A stretch of DNA of 38,223 bases from Elusimicrobiaceae bacterium (GTDB taxonomy: Bacteria; Elusimicrobiota; Elusimicrobia; Elusimicrobiales; Elusimicrobiaceae), in NCBI GenBank assembly GCA_017646765.1, contig JAGCMD010000052.1:1-38223 (forward strand), given 5' to 3'. The position numbers and the translations under genes are program-made. Of the stretch, positions 9,090-18,338 are shown in pieces (position 1 is the stretch's first letter; the number at the start of each line of letters is the position of its first letter). Under the pieces are notes generated by a model. It was not told where the DNA came from. It worked only from the letters and a program-made list of their open reading frames with translations, and did no database searches.

Positions 9090-9716
9090 ATGAAAAAAAT
9101 AGCTGTTTTGATAATTAGTTTGTTGAGTTTGACTTCCGTGGTGTTGGCTGCCGATAAAGGGTTAGGGATTCGTGTGGGTTTAGCTGCAAATGATCCAAAA
9201 ACTTTAGAAGAATATTATAATAGTGCATTTGACAGAGGATTTTCTGAGGCAGAATTAACCAAGGGGAAAAGTATAATTGGTCTAGAGGCATTGGAAGAGT
9301 GGGAGGTTTCTGATGAAATAAACAAAGTGGGGGTGAAACTAGGATTTGACCTCTATGGAAATAACAAATTATCTTTAGATCAGGGGTATGCAAAAGTGAA
9401 AGAAATCTCCTATGCTGTTCCGCTTACCGTTTATTATAAACAAGATTTGGGTATAAAGAGATTAAGTTGGTTTATCGGGGGCGGCGTGTCTTTAATTAAA
9501 ACGAAAGTAACATTGACCGAACCAGGTGTTAGAGAGTCTTATTCCAAACATAAATTTTTCCCGCATATTACAGCGGGAGTGGAATACCGTATTAACGAGA
9601 TGTTTGGTGTTGGGTTGGATGGCAAATATAACATCAAGGCAAAAACGGAGAGATATGGTTATACTTCCGACCGTTCCGGCTTGAGTGCGGCGGTAACGGC
9701 ACGCTATTATTTCTAA
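9090..9716 (+). CDS. Small outer-membrane beta-barrel protein
   Basis: This 208-residue protein starts with a clear Sec signal peptide (MKKIAVLIISLLSLTSVVLA, cut near residue 20). The mature part alternates polar and hydrophobic residues in strand-like segments (GVKLGFDLYGNNKLSL, YAVPLTVYYKQD, RLSWFIGGGVSLIKTKVTL, FPHITAGVEYRINEMFGVGLDGKYNI). It ends LSAAVTARYYF, a terminal beta-signal with a final Phe as expected for BAM-inserted outer-membrane barrels. An 8-strand OmpA/OmpX-like barrel is the likely fold; no ligand can be named. AAAGGAG sits well spaced before the ATG, directly after hairpin E of the structured leader, which suggests translation could respond to leader folding. An intrinsic terminator follows. 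Confidence 0.8.
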   Translation: MKKIAVLIISLLSLTSVVLAADKGLGIRVGLAANDPKTLEEYYNSAFDRGFSEAELTKGKSIIGLEALEEWEVSDEINKVGVKLGFDLYGNNKLSLDQGYAKVKEISYAVPLTVYYKQDLGIKRLSWFIGGGVSLIKTKVTLTEPGVRESYSKHKFFPHITAGVEYRINEMFGVGLDGKYNIKAKTERYGYTSDRSGLSAAVTARYYF

Positions 9717-9745
9717 CAAAGTGCTTCCCCCAATTAAGCACTACG

Positions 9746-9770
9746 CTCCCGCTTAATAGCGGGAGTTTTT
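9746..9770 (+). terminator. Intrinsic terminator of beta-barrel gene
   Basis: CTCCCGC, six-base loop, GCGGGAG, then TTTTT. Confidence 0.9.
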
Positions 9771-9775
9771 ATATA

Positions 9776-9804
9776 ACAAAAACCCCCGGTATAACCGGGG
9801 GGTT
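9776..9804 (-). terminator. Intrinsic terminator of RND efflux operon
   Basis: AACCCCCGGT pairs with ACCGGGGG..TT. The A-run at 9776-9780 gives a U-tract on the minus strand, so this ends the operon that stops at 9828. Confidence 0.85.
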
Positions 9805-9827
9805 GTTATATGTAGTGTAAGGCGTGT

Positions 9828-11204
9828 TTATTGCACTTTCCAACCGCCGCCAAGTGCTTTACACAAATTGACTACGGCACTGAGTTCGCTGGCCCGGGAT
9901 GAAGATAAATTCATTTCGGCCGAGAGTAAATTTTCTTCCACACTAAGCAAATCAGTTACGCCGATAAGGCCCGCGTTTTCTTGTTTTTTAGTCAACTCGT
10001 AACTGCGTCGCATAGCAGCCGTTTGCGAGTTGTACGAATCAAAAACGTCGCGGTTGATGCGGTTGGCGGCCAACGCATCATACGCTTCTTTAAACGCGGT
10101 TTGCACCGTTTTAGTGTAGGACGCTAATTGTTCGCGATACTGCGCTTCGGCTTTTTTGTTTTGCGCTTTAATTTTGCCGCCTTCAAAAATAGGGGCTAGC
10201 GCATTGCCCGCAATGTTCCACACACCGGCCCCGCCGGTAAATAAACTGGACAAAGCATCACTGGCAAATCCTGCCGTGCCGGTTAGCGAAATGGACGGGA
10301 AATATGCCGCACGCGCCGCACCAATATTAGCATTGGCGGCAATCAATTGTTCTTCTGCTTGTCGTACATCCGGGCGGCGTTCCAATAAATCAGAGGGCAA
10401 ATCGGTCGGTATATCCGGCACTAAATTAAACTCCGTCAATGTTTTGCCGCGCGGGATATTGCGTGCGATAATTTCACGTGGGGACTGCCCGAGAAGTACC
10501 GCTAAAGCCGTTTCTTGCTGTTCACGTTGCAAGGTAAGCTGTTGCAGTTGTGCTTTTACGCTGTCTTTATCGGCTTGCACGCGGCGCAAGTCTACTTCCG
10601 TTGCGTAGCCGGCTTTATAGCGTGATTCATAAATGCGTACGTTTTCTTCGCGCGCTTGCAAGGTGCGTTCCAAAATCTTTTGTTGTGCGTCTAACATACG
10701 CAAGGTAAAATAACCGTTGGCTACGTCCGCGGTAAGCGTTAAGCGCACCGTATCGCGTGCCGCTTCGGTCGCAAGCAGTTGGGCCCGGGCCGCTTCGGAT
10801 AAACGGCGGTATTTTCCCCATAAATCTAATTCAAACGAGGCCGATAACCCCGCGGTGCTTTGGCTTTCGCCCGACCCTAAATTGTTGCCTTCCCGGCCGC
10901 TTTGCGCGCCGGCAGAGAGCGAAGGCATTTGGTCTGCCTTGGCAATGCCCACGTCGGCACGGGCTTCGTCTACGCGCGCGATGGCGGCTTGCAAATCTTG
11001 GTTGTAAGTAAGCGCTTGCTCTTCCAGTCCGTCTAGCACCGGGTCTTCAAATACGTTCCACCATTGTTCGGTAGTAAAAATACCGAACCGGTCGCCGGTT
11101 TGACCGCCTTGCGGCAAGTCCAGCTCGGGTTGTTGGTAATTAGGCCCCAGCAAACAACCGCCCAAACAGATAAGCGAAAATACTGCTAAACCGATTTTTC
11201 TCAT
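9828..11204 (-). CDS. RND efflux outer-membrane factor lipoprotein (OprM/NodT family)
   Basis: This 458-residue TolC-family protein forms the outer-membrane and periplasmic exit duct of a tripartite pump. The N-terminus MRKIGLAVFSLICLGGC has a clean lipobox (LGGC, Cys17), and the mature start LLGPNYQQPELDLP matches the NodT/OprM lipoprotein branch. Two OEP repeats are visible, with typical helices (QDLQAAIARVDEARADVGIAKADQ; RRPDVRQAEEQLIAANANIGAARAAYFPSISLTG; SVEENLLSAEMNLSSSRASEL). It is the last gene of the operon, and its ATG overlaps the pump stop by four bases. Substrate is unknown; drugs, detergents or bile salts are the usual cargo in this family. Confidence 0.94.
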   Translation of the reverse strand: MRKIGLAVFSLICLGGCLLGPNYQQPELDLPQGGQTGDRFGIFTTEQWWNVFEDPVLDGLEEQALTYNQDLQAAIARVDEARADVGIAKADQMPSLSAGAQSGREGNNLGSGESQSTAGLSASFELDLWGKYRRLSEAARAQLLATEAARDTVRLTLTADVANGYFTLRMLDAQQKILERTLQAREENVRIYESRYKAGYATEVDLRRVQADKDSVKAQLQQLTLQREQQETALAVLLGQSPREIIARNIPRGKTLTEFNLVPDIPTDLPSDLLERRPDVRQAEEQLIAANANIGAARAAYFPSISLTGTAGFASDALSSLFTGGAGVWNIAGNALAPIFEGGKIKAQNKKAEAQYREQLASYTKTVQTAFKEAYDALAANRINRDVFDSYNSQTAAMRRSYELTKKQENAGLIGVTDLLSVEENLLSAEMNLSSSRASELSAVVNLCKALGGGWKVQ

Positions 11205-14200
11205 TTTGTTTCCTCCAGTTTTCCGTCTAAGGGAGCTTCGTTATCTTTGCCGCTAAACCAGCAGAAGAACAGCGGCACAAATAAAGGTGCAACACCCGTA
11301 GCAATAAGCATACCAAATACCACCGCCGTGCCGATAGAGTGCCGGCTGGCTGCGCCGGCCCCGCTGCTAATCATCAGCGGTACGCATCCTAAAATAAAGG
11401 CTAAAGACGTCATCACAATCGGTCTAAAGCGCAGTTTAGCCGCGTCCACGGCAGCTTTGGCTTTTTGCTCGCCTTGTTCTTTTAAAAGCACGGCAAATTC
11501 TACAATCAAAATAGCGTTTTTCGCGGCTAAACCAACCAGCGCCACAAGCGCAATTTGGAAGTAAATATCATTAGACAGTCCGCGCATAAACGTACCGAGT
11601 AGTGCCCCGAATACCGCAAACGGAACGGCCATCAGTACGGCTATTGGCAAACTCCATTTTTCGTATTGCGCAGCCAAAATTAAGAATACCACCAAAATAC
11701 CTAACAGCAGTGCCTGCATGGAGGAGCTGCCCGCTAAGTTTTCTTGATAAGTAGTACCCGTCCAAGCAAGGGTAAAGTTGGGGTCTAAGGTGTTTTGGGC
11801 GGTTTCTTCTACTGCGCGGATGGCTTCACCCGAGCTATACCCGGCTGCCGGATTAGCAATAAATTTGGCTGCCGGAAACACGTTAAACCGCTCTACCATA
11901 TCCGGTCCTAACGACGGTGTGAGCGTAACCAGCGCAGAAAGCGGCACCATGGAGCCGCCTTGAGTACGCACATATATGCCGCTGATTTGTTCGGGCTTGG
12001 CACGGTACTGGCCGTCGGCCTGAATCATTACTTTAAAGCTGCGTCCCATGTACGTAAAATCATTAACATACGTAGTACCGAACGAACCTTGCAGTGTAGT
12101 ATATAAATCATCTAGCGATACATTCATGGCGCGGACCTTTGTCTCATCAACAAGCAGCGAATATTGGGGTACATCTGCCGAGAACGTGCTGGTTATGCTG
12201 GCAATTTCCGGCCGTTTTTTAACGGCATCCATAAATGCTTGTATTTGTTTTTCCAGTTCGCGGCTGTCGCCCGAACCGCGGTTTTGGATATACCCTTCCA
12301 AACCGCCGGTCGTACTCATGCCCATAATGGGCGGCGGGTTAAAAGGCATCACAACCGCCGTCGGAATTTTTTGCATAGAAGCTTGGTATACCGCGGCGAC
12401 TACGCCCTCGGAAGATAGCATTTTTGTTTTGCGTTCGTCCCACGGTTTTAACATAACAAAGGACGATACGGAACTGGCTTTTTGCGTACCGCTGAGCATA
12501 TCATATCCGGTAAACGTCATAGTTTGGTTAACCGCCGGATTGCTCATAATGATTTGATCCAGGGCATCCGATACCTCTGTACTGCTTGTTAAAGAAGAGG
12601 CCGGGTCCAGTTGCGCAGCTGCCATAATAAAGCCTTGGTCTTCGTCGGGTAATAAGCTGCCGGGGACCATTTTAAAGAGCCCCAGCATTCCGGCCACCAA
12701 CAGTACAAGTATAACTGTGGATACCGGCACCCGGCGGATAAAAAAAGCTACCCAGCCGGTATATTTCCCGGTTAATTTTTCAAATTTTTGGTCAAACCAG
12801 TAGAAAAAACCTTTGGTGGGTTCTTCTCTGTGACGCAATAACAACGCACATAATGCCGGCGTTAATGTGAGCGCCACTAAGCCGGAAATTACCACAGATA
12901 CCGCAATTGTAATAGCAAATTGCTGATACATAACACCCGTGAGTCCGCCCATAAACGCTACCGGTACGAACACCGAACACAGCACCAGCACAATAGCCAC
13001 TACCGGGCCGGATACTTCTTCCATGGCTTTGATGGTCGCTTCTTTGACGGGCAATTTTTCTTCACGCATCAAACGTTCCACGTTTTCAATCACGACAATA
13101 GCGTCGTCCACCACCATACCGATAGCAAGTACAAGCCCAAATAATGTAAGTGTATTGATAGAGAAGCCAAACAATTTCATCCCGGCAAATGCGCCGATAA
13201 TAGATACCGGTACTGCCAAACACGGAATTAAAGTGGCGCGCCAATCTTTTAAGAATAAATACACCACCAAGAACACGAGTACCATGGCTTCTAAGAGGGT
13301 ATGGATAACTTCTTTAATAGATTCTTTTACAAAGAGCGTGGTATCATACGCTACTTGATATTCCATATCCATAGACGGTGGAAATTGTTTGGCAAGTTCC
13401 TGCATGCGTTGTCCTACCGCGTTGGCCGTAGCCACCGCGTTTGCCCCCGGGGAGAGATAAATACCTATCGGTACGGCGGGTTTGCCATTGTAATTGCCGT
13501 TAAATTCATAGGTCTGACTGCCCAGTTCCACACGAGCTACGTCTTTAAGTAATAAGGTCGTTCCGTCGGGACTGGCACGTAAAATAATGTTTTCAAATTC
13601 TTCCGGTGTAGTTAATCGGCCCGGAGCTACAATCGTATACGTGCGGTCCACTTGCACGGGCAGAGGCGGTTGCCCGATTTTACCGGCGGCCCGCTGCGCG
13701 TTTTGCGCTTGCACCGCTGCGGCAATATCTCCTACCGTTAAATTGCGTTGAGATAATACATCCGGCTTTGTCCAAATACGGATGGCGTAGTCATTGGCAG
13801 ACATTACTTGCGCATCCCCCACCCCTTCTATACGTTTTAAGTCATCTACAATGTTTATCAGTGCGTAGTTACCTATGGTTGTGGTATCCGTTTGACCGGA
13901 GGGCGAATAAAGCGCAATGATTTGTAGTATGGCTGAGGATTTTTTATCCACCGTCACTCCGTAGCGGCGCACATCCTGCGGCAAGGAAGAGGTCGCCTGT
14001 TGGACGCGGTTGTTGACGTTAATCATGGCTTGGTCGGGGTCGGTACCTACTTTAAAGGAAACCAGCAAGCTCATATCGCCGTTGGAAGACGAAGTGGAAT
14101 TCATATAAAGCATGTCTTCCACCCCGTTAATTTGTTGCTCTAACGGCGCGGCCACGGTGGTGGCAATGACCTCGGGGCTAGCCCCGGGATAAGAAGCGGC

Positions 14201-14338
14201 CACTTCAATGGTGGGGGGCGTTAAGTCGGGGTATTGTTCCACCGAGAGTGAAGTGATAGAAACAATCCCGGCCAGTACGATTAGTAGCGAAATGACCGTA
14301 GCAAAAATAGGACGGTTAATAAAGAATTTAGAAAACAT
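11201..14338 (-). CDS. RND efflux pump inner-membrane transporter (AcrB/MexB, HAE1 family)
   Basis: At 1045 residues it is full length for an AcrB-type trimeric proton/drug antiporter. The N-terminus MFSKFFINRPIFATVISLLIVLAG and SLSVEQYPDLTPPTIEVAASYPGAS are diagnostic. The TM4 proton-relay pair is present in GMVVDDAIVVIENVERL, and the second half has GLAAKNAILIVEFA with the expected Lys. The duplicated 12-TM layout with two large periplasmic loops is kept. It lies between the adaptor (12 bases upstream) and the outer-membrane factor (4-base overlap), so the operon encodes a whole pump. No local regulator gene is seen. Confidence 0.97.
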   Translation of the reverse strand: MFSKFFINRPIFATVISLLIVLAGIVSITSLSVEQYPDLTPPTIEVAASYPGASPEVIATTVAAPLEQQINGVEDMLYMNSTSSSNGDMSLLVSFKVGTDPDQAMINVNNRVQQATSSLPQDVRRYGVTVDKKSSAILQIIALYSPSGQTDTTTIGNYALINIVDDLKRIEGVGDAQVMSANDYAIRIWTKPDVLSQRNLTVGDIAAAVQAQNAQRAAGKIGQPPLPVQVDRTYTIVAPGRLTTPEEFENIILRASPDGTTLLLKDVARVELGSQTYEFNGNYNGKPAVPIGIYLSPGANAVATANAVGQRMQELAKQFPPSMDMEYQVAYDTTLFVKESIKEVIHTLLEAMVLVFLVVYLFLKDWRATLIPCLAVPVSIIGAFAGMKLFGFSINTLTLFGLVLAIGMVVDDAIVVIENVERLMREEKLPVKEATIKAMEEVSGPVVAIVLVLCSVFVPVAFMGGLTGVMYQQFAITIAVSVVISGLVALTLTPALCALLLRHREEPTKGFFYWFDQKFEKLTGKYTGWVAFFIRRVPVSTVILVLLVAGMLGLFKMVPGSLLPDEDQGFIMAAAQLDPASSLTSSTEVSDALDQIIMSNPAVNQTMTFTGYDMLSGTQKASSVSSFVMLKPWDERKTKMLSSEGVVAAVYQASMQKIPTAVVMPFNPPPIMGMSTTGGLEGYIQNRGSGDSRELEKQIQAFMDAVKKRPEIASITSTFSADVPQYSLLVDETKVRAMNVSLDDLYTTLQGSFGTTYVNDFTYMGRSFKVMIQADGQYRAKPEQISGIYVRTQGGSMVPLSALVTLTPSLGPDMVERFNVFPAAKFIANPAAGYSSGEAIRAVEETAQNTLDPNFTLAWTGTTYQENLAGSSSMQALLLGILVVFLILAAQYEKWSLPIAVLMAVPFAVFGALLGTFMRGLSNDIYFQIALVALVGLAAKNAILIVEFAVLLKEQGEQKAKAAVDAAKLRFRPIVMTSLAFILGCVPLMISSGAGAASRHSIGTAVVFGMLIATGVAPLFVPLFFCWFSGKDNEAPLDGKLEETK

Positions 14339-14349
14339 AGCCGCCTCTT

Positions 14350-15741
14350 TTATTTACCCGTTGCCGGGGTGGACGCTGCCGGCGTTTGTGCAGCCGGATT
14401 CGGCATATCTGCCGTCGGAGTAGTATCCGCGGCGGGCGGAATAGACGTATCGGGCAACGCTTGGGTGTTGGGAGCCGTGGCCTCTTCAATGGCTTGTTCT
14501 AACGTAGCCATATCACGTCCGTCATCGGACGGTTGTTCCACCTTTTCCTGCGGTTGGGAGATGGTAAATTCTTGCATAGTAGGAGCAACCAACATACCGG
14601 GGCGTATTTTTACAAGCCCTCCGTTTATCACGCGTTCCCCACCCTTTAAACCGGACGAAATGATATACATATCGTTTTGCAATTCGCCTTCCACCGGGCG
14701 GAGCTCTACCGTATTATCTTCTTTAATAACGTAGGCCGTTAAACCGTTAGGAGACACCAACACCGCCGAGGCCGGCACCAAGACGGCGTTTTTAAACACC
14801 GCCCCTACTAAACGTACCCGGACAAATTGCCCCGGGATGAGTTCACGCGTGAGCGCCGGGTTTGCAATAGCAGCTTTGATGGCAATACTGGAGGTTTGTG
14901 TGTTTTCGGAGCTGTCAAAGAAAATCAGTTTCCCGCGGCGCGGATAAATCTTACCGTTGGACAACAACACTTCCACATAGATTGACACCTCTTCTGCGGG
15001 TGTTTCGCGGTAGTTCATTTCTTCAAGTTTTTGCGGGTTATCGGCATTGCCCACAGAAATCGTACCATCGCGGTATCCTTGGGTGAGTTTTTCAAACTGA
15101 CTGCCCGGCATGGAGAAATTGATATAAAGCGGGTCAATCTGTACCATGGTAGTCAGTAAGCCCGACTCTCCGACGGCAGAAATCAAACTGCCTACCGTTT
15201 GGTTTTCTTTACCGGCAATACCGGAAATAGGAGCCGTTACTTTGGTATAACCTAAATTGATTTCGGCATTGTTGACGCCGGCCTGTGCCACTTGCACATT
15301 GGCTTGGGCTGTTTCGTAAGCCGAAAGGGCGTTGTCGTAATCTTGTTGGCTAACAGCATTTTCCGCGCGCAAGGTTTTCATACGTTGGAAAGTGCGTTTG
15401 TTGCGTTTGACTTCCGCTTGTGCTTGGGCGAGCGTACCGCGTGCTTTTTCCAAAGCAACCATATATTCTTTATCATCAATTTGAAAAAGCTGTGTGCCTT
15501 GTTCTACAAATTCGCCTTCATCATATAAACGGGCCTGTAAAATGCCGCCTACCTGTGCACGAATTTGCACATCCAAAGAACCGGCTATTTGGGCCGGATA
15601 CTCCATAGTCCACGGATAGTCTTGTTGAAGAACAGACACCGCATTGACAACGGCCGCTTGCGGAGCCGCTGCCTCTTTTTTGTGACAACCTACGTTCATC
15701 AATAACACACCAACTAGAATAATACTTCCTGTACGTTTCAT
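14350..15741 (-). CDS. RND efflux periplasmic adaptor (AcrA/MexA family)
   Basis: The 463-residue membrane-fusion protein links the pump to the outer-membrane factor. The N-terminus ends in LLMNVGC, a probable lipobox (Cys19). The lipoyl half-motif (AQVGGILQARLYDEGEFVEQGTQLFQID), the alpha-hairpin (AQAEVKRNKRTFQRMKTLRAENAVSQQDYDNALSAYE), the second lipoyl half (GYTKVTAPISGIAGKENQTVGS) and the beta-barrel and membrane-proximal domains are all seen. Residues after about 390 form an unusual tail of some 70 residues rich in Pro, Ala and Thr, absent from typical AcrA. It is first in the operon, with GGGAG before the ATG and a TATAAT box further upstream on the minus strand. Confidence 0.94.
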   Translation of the reverse strand: MKRTGSIILVGVLLMNVGCHKKEAAAPQAAVVNAVSVLQQDYPWTMEYPAQIAGSLDVQIRAQVGGILQARLYDEGEFVEQGTQLFQIDDKEYMVALEKARGTLAQAQAEVKRNKRTFQRMKTLRAENAVSQQDYDNALSAYETAQANVQVAQAGVNNAEINLGYTKVTAPISGIAGKENQTVGSLISAVGESGLLTTMVQIDPLYINFSMPGSQFEKLTQGYRDGTISVGNADNPQKLEEMNYRETPAEEVSIYVEVLLSNGKIYPRRGKLIFFDSSENTQTSSIAIKAAIANPALTRELIPGQFVRVRLVGAVFKNAVLVPASAVLVSPNGLTAYVIKEDNTVELRPVEGELQNDMYIISSGLKGGERVINGGLVKIRPGMLVAPTMQEFTISQPQEKVEQPSDDGRDMATLEQAIEEATAPNTQALPDTSIPPAADTTPTADMPNPAAQTPAASTPATGK

Positions 15742-15822
15742 AACACTCCCGGTTTTTAATTTAATTTTCTTTAATTTTAGGAAACTTCTCTTCCGCGTAA
15801 ATATCTTTATTTATATTAGTTT

Positions 15823-15852
15823 TTAGACATATTATACAAAAACTTTTATAAT
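15823..15852 (+). promoter_or_regulatory. Promoter of the 15859 gene, predicted leaderless
   Basis: A -35-like TTAGAC (15823-15828) and a consensus TATAAT (15847-15852) are 18 bases apart. Only six bases separate the -10 from the ATG at 15859, placing transcription start at the start codon. Confidence 0.65.
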
Positions 15853-15858
15853 ACGAGT

Positions 15859-16614
15859 ATGAGAGTTTTTTTAATAATCTGGGTGTTTTTATTCCTGCCG
15901 TTATGGGGGGCTCCTATAGAGGAACCGGAAATTGTTATTGAGTTGACCGGCACCCCGGATAAAACGGTTACGGACGGGATAAATATTTGGGATAAGGACG
16001 CCAAAACCTTAACCCGGTTACTGGGCCGTAAAACACGCGAAGAAGCTTTGGCACTTATCACCAGTGTGTCCACCAAAGACACTAATGTGCGTGCTTCCGA
16101 CGGTACTAAATACCGTTTTGTGCAATACGGACGGGAAGGAGGATACCGTAAGTTTTTATTCCGGGCCCAAGAACCGCAAACATTGGTAGCGGTAGCCACA
16201 ACCCCGCAAGAGGCGTTGACTTTGTGCGAGCGTTATCGGGTGAATATCGGCCTAAGCGAAACAGAATTTTTAAACATCTATCCCACGCAAGCCACCGCTG
16301 TTTTTGTCGGGACAACCGGGCAATCTCTTTACAAGGTGCAAGAAGCTCCGCAGCCGAAATTTTTTCTGTTCAAAAACAAGCAACTGGTGCGTACACCGGA
16401 ACCTGCCGAAGCGGAAAAATGGCTGAAAAGTCAAAAACAGGCCGCTGCGGTTCCGGCTCCTAAAACGGCTCCGGCTAAAACTTTCAAGGCTTTGGTGGAA
16501 GGGGGAACGGTAACGGACCAAATGTATCTGCCGCGCGTAGTGAGTCCTTTTCACCCCGTTCCCGTCCCGGTTACAGACGACACTTCTGCCCGGCAGCAGA
16601 CGGCCAGCCCCTAA
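15859..16614 (+). CDS. Exported protein of unknown function
   Basis: I do not recognise this 251-residue protein. It begins with a signal peptide (MRVFLIIWVFLFLPLWGAP), so it is probably periplasmic. The mature part has a short mixed alpha/beta region up to about residue 175 with TPQEALTLCERYRVNIGLSETEF, and then a Pro/Ala/Lys-rich linker (about 195-215) leading to a Pro-rich tail. There is no catalytic motif. It is divergent from the RND operon and 27 bases upstream of the hydrogenase gene, which however has its own -10 box, so co-function with either is only a guess. No Shine-Dalgarno precedes the ATG. Confidence 0.7.
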   Translation: MRVFLIIWVFLFLPLWGAPIEEPEIVIELTGTPDKTVTDGINIWDKDAKTLTRLLGRKTREEALALITSVSTKDTNVRASDGTKYRFVQYGREGGYRKFLFRAQEPQTLVAVATTPQEALTLCERYRVNIGLSETEFLNIYPTQATAVFVGTTGQSLYKVQEAPQPKFFLFKNKQLVRTPEPAEAEKWLKSQKQAAAVPAPKTAPAKTFKALVEGGTVTDQMYLPRVVSPFHPVPVPVTDDTSARQQTASP

Positions 16615-16620
16615 GAAATA

Positions 16621-16629
16621 TGGTATAAT
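16621..16629 (+). promoter_or_regulatory. Extended -10 promoter of hydrogenase gene
   Basis: TGG-TATAAT is an extended, perfect -10. It ends 12 bases before the ATG at 16642, giving a predicted leader of about six bases without a Shine-Dalgarno. Confidence 0.6.
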
Positions 16630-16641
16630 ATAAATAATCTT

Positions 16642-18111
16642 ATGAATGTATCGGATAACAAGGCTCTTTTCTTTAAACGTGAGGCCTTAAAAAAAGTAGT
16701 AGAAGCTTTTGACGACGGCACGTTGGAAACTCAAGCGTACCGTATCCCTTTTGAAGTGTTGCCGCAAGACGCCACCTCCGGCGTTCGTTGCTGTATTTAT
16801 AAGGAACGGGCTGTTTTTCGCGCCCGTACGTTGGCGGCGCTTGGCGGAAGTTTGGAACAGGATGACGAGGCTACTTCGTTAAACGATTACGCCAAAAAAG
16901 CGCTGGCTCGGCAAGAGATACCGGAGTCTATCTTAACGGTGCTGGATATTGCCTGCAAAGGTTGCGTTAAGGCACGTCATATTGTGACGGAAGCCTGCCA
17001 GGGATGTTTGGCCCGGCATTGTCAGCAAGCCTGTAAATTCGGCGCCATCTCCATTTCCACTGAAAACGGACGTTCCAAAATTGATCCGGATAAATGTAAA
17101 AATTGCGGACAATGTAAATCTTCCTGTCCCTATAATGCCATCACCTACGTACCGGTACCTTGCGAACAAGCATGTCCGGTAGATGCTATTCATAAACGGG
17201 AAGATGGTTTTGCCCACATTGATTTTGATAAGTGTATCTCTTGCGGACAATGTATAGGAGCGTGCCCTTTCGGGGCTATTTTGGAACGCAGCCAACTTAT
17301 TGATGTGCTATCTGCCATGAAGAAAAAACGACCTATTTGTGCGCTGGTCGCGCCCTCGGTGGTGGGGCAATTAAATTGTACGTTAGCACAACTGGTCACA
17401 GCCTTAAAAAAAGCCGGTTTTGATAAAGTGACCGAGGTGGCCTTGGGGGCCGATATTACAACCGCTAACGAGGCACGTGAGTTGGTAGAACGTTTAGAAA
17501 AAGGCGCGCGGTTTATGACAACTTCTTGCTGTGCGGCCTGGGTACAAGCGGTTAAAAAACATTTGCCCGCCTTACAAGAATTTGTTTCTCATACCAAAAC
17601 GCCCGCCGGATATACGGCGGAAATTGAAAAAGCCGAGGGGATGACTACGGTATTTATCGGACCGTGTGTATCTAAACGGGTAGAAGGAAGGGAAGACCCG
17701 AACATAGATTATGTGCTTACGTATGAAGAAATGGATGCTTTATTACAAGCGCGAAAAATTGATCCCGCCCAATGCGAGCCGGCAGCATTAGCTAAAAACA
17801 TCTCCGGGGAAGGCCGTTACTACGGTGTAACCGGGGGAGTGGCACAAGCGGTGGAAAATGCCTTGGACGGAAAACTCGCCTTCAAAAAGCAAACGGTAAA
17901 CGGTCTGGATAAAAAAAATATGCTGCTACTTAACGCCTATGCGCAAGGTAAAGCGGGGGATTTTCAGCTCTTGGAAGTAATGAGTTGCAAAGGCGGTTGT
18001 ATTGGCGGGCCGTGCACCGTTAAAAAACAAGCGCAAGTTATTGATGCTATTAAAGAATTTGTAGCGCAAAGCCCCCAAGGTCCTAAAGCGTTTGAAGAAA
18101 ACGACAAGTAA
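16642..18111 (+). CDS. Monomeric ferredoxin-type [FeFe] hydrogenase, group B-like
   Basis: This 489-residue protein joins an N-terminal iron-sulfur region to an H-cluster domain and would interconvert protons and H2 with ferredoxin-like electron carriers in the cytoplasm. Cys-rich motifs lie at about 105-131 (CKGC, CQGCLARHCQQAC), 152-162 (CKNCGQCKSSC) and 174-208 (CEQAC, CISCGQCIGAC), enough for about three [4Fe-4S] clusters. The H-cluster signatures are L1 TSCCAAW (294-300), L2 GPCVSKRVE (340-348) and L3 EVMSCKGGCIGGPC (445-458). Compared with the best-studied group A enzymes, L1 has Ala for Pro and L2 has Gly for Met, as I recall for the group B enzymes. No maturation genes (hydEFG) or partner subunits are in the window. 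Two hairpins follow the stop. Confidence 0.88.
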   Translation: MNVSDNKALFFKREALKKVVEAFDDGTLETQAYRIPFEVLPQDATSGVRCCIYKERAVFRARTLAALGGSLEQDDEATSLNDYAKKALARQEIPESILTVLDIACKGCVKARHIVTEACQGCLARHCQQACKFGAISISTENGRSKIDPDKCKNCGQCKSSCPYNAITYVPVPCEQACPVDAIHKREDGFAHIDFDKCISCGQCIGACPFGAILERSQLIDVLSAMKKKRPICALVAPSVVGQLNCTLAQLVTALKKAGFDKVTEVALGADITTANEARELVERLEKGARFMTTSCCAAWVQAVKKHLPALQEFVSHTKTPAGYTAEIEKAEGMTTVFIGPCVSKRVEGREDPNIDYVLTYEEMDALLQARKIDPAQCEPAALAKNISGEGRYYGVTGGVAQAVENALDGKLAFKKQTVNGLDKKNMLLLNAYAQGKAGDFQLLEVMSCKGGCIGGPCTVKKQAQVIDAIKEFVAQSPQGPKAFEENDK

Positions 18112-18165
18112 ATATTCGTCCTAACGCGGGCAAAGCAGTTTGCCCGCTCTCGGACTAGCCACTAA

Positions 18166-18196
18166 AAAACCTCTGGCGATTGCCAGAGGTTTTTTA
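18166..18196. terminator. Bidirectional intrinsic terminator (hydrogenase / tRNA-Asn)
   Basis: ACCTCTGGC, loop GATT, GCCAGAGGT flanked by an A-run and a T-run, so it can serve the plus-strand hydrogenase and the minus-strand tRNA. A second hairpin without a U-tract (GCGGGCAAA/TTTGCCCGC, 18126-18147) precedes it. Confidence 0.88.
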
Positions 18197-18197
18197 A

Positions 18198-18272
18198 TGG
18201 CTCCCCGAGTAGGACTCGAACCTACAACCTACCGGTTAACAGCCGGTCGCTCCACCATTGAGCTATCGGGGA
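18198..18272 (-). tRNA. tRNA-Asn (GTT)
   Basis: On the minus strand the acceptor stem TCCCCGA pairs with TCGGGGA. A D-arm, the anticodon loop CTGTTAA (GTT) and the T-arm GGTTCGAGTCC follow, then discriminator G and an encoded CCA (18198-18200). Confidence 0.96.
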
Positions 18273-18338
18273 ATAAATCTTTTCACTACCTAATTATTGT
18301 AGTAAATATATTCTTGTTTGTAAATATCTTTCTCCGAA

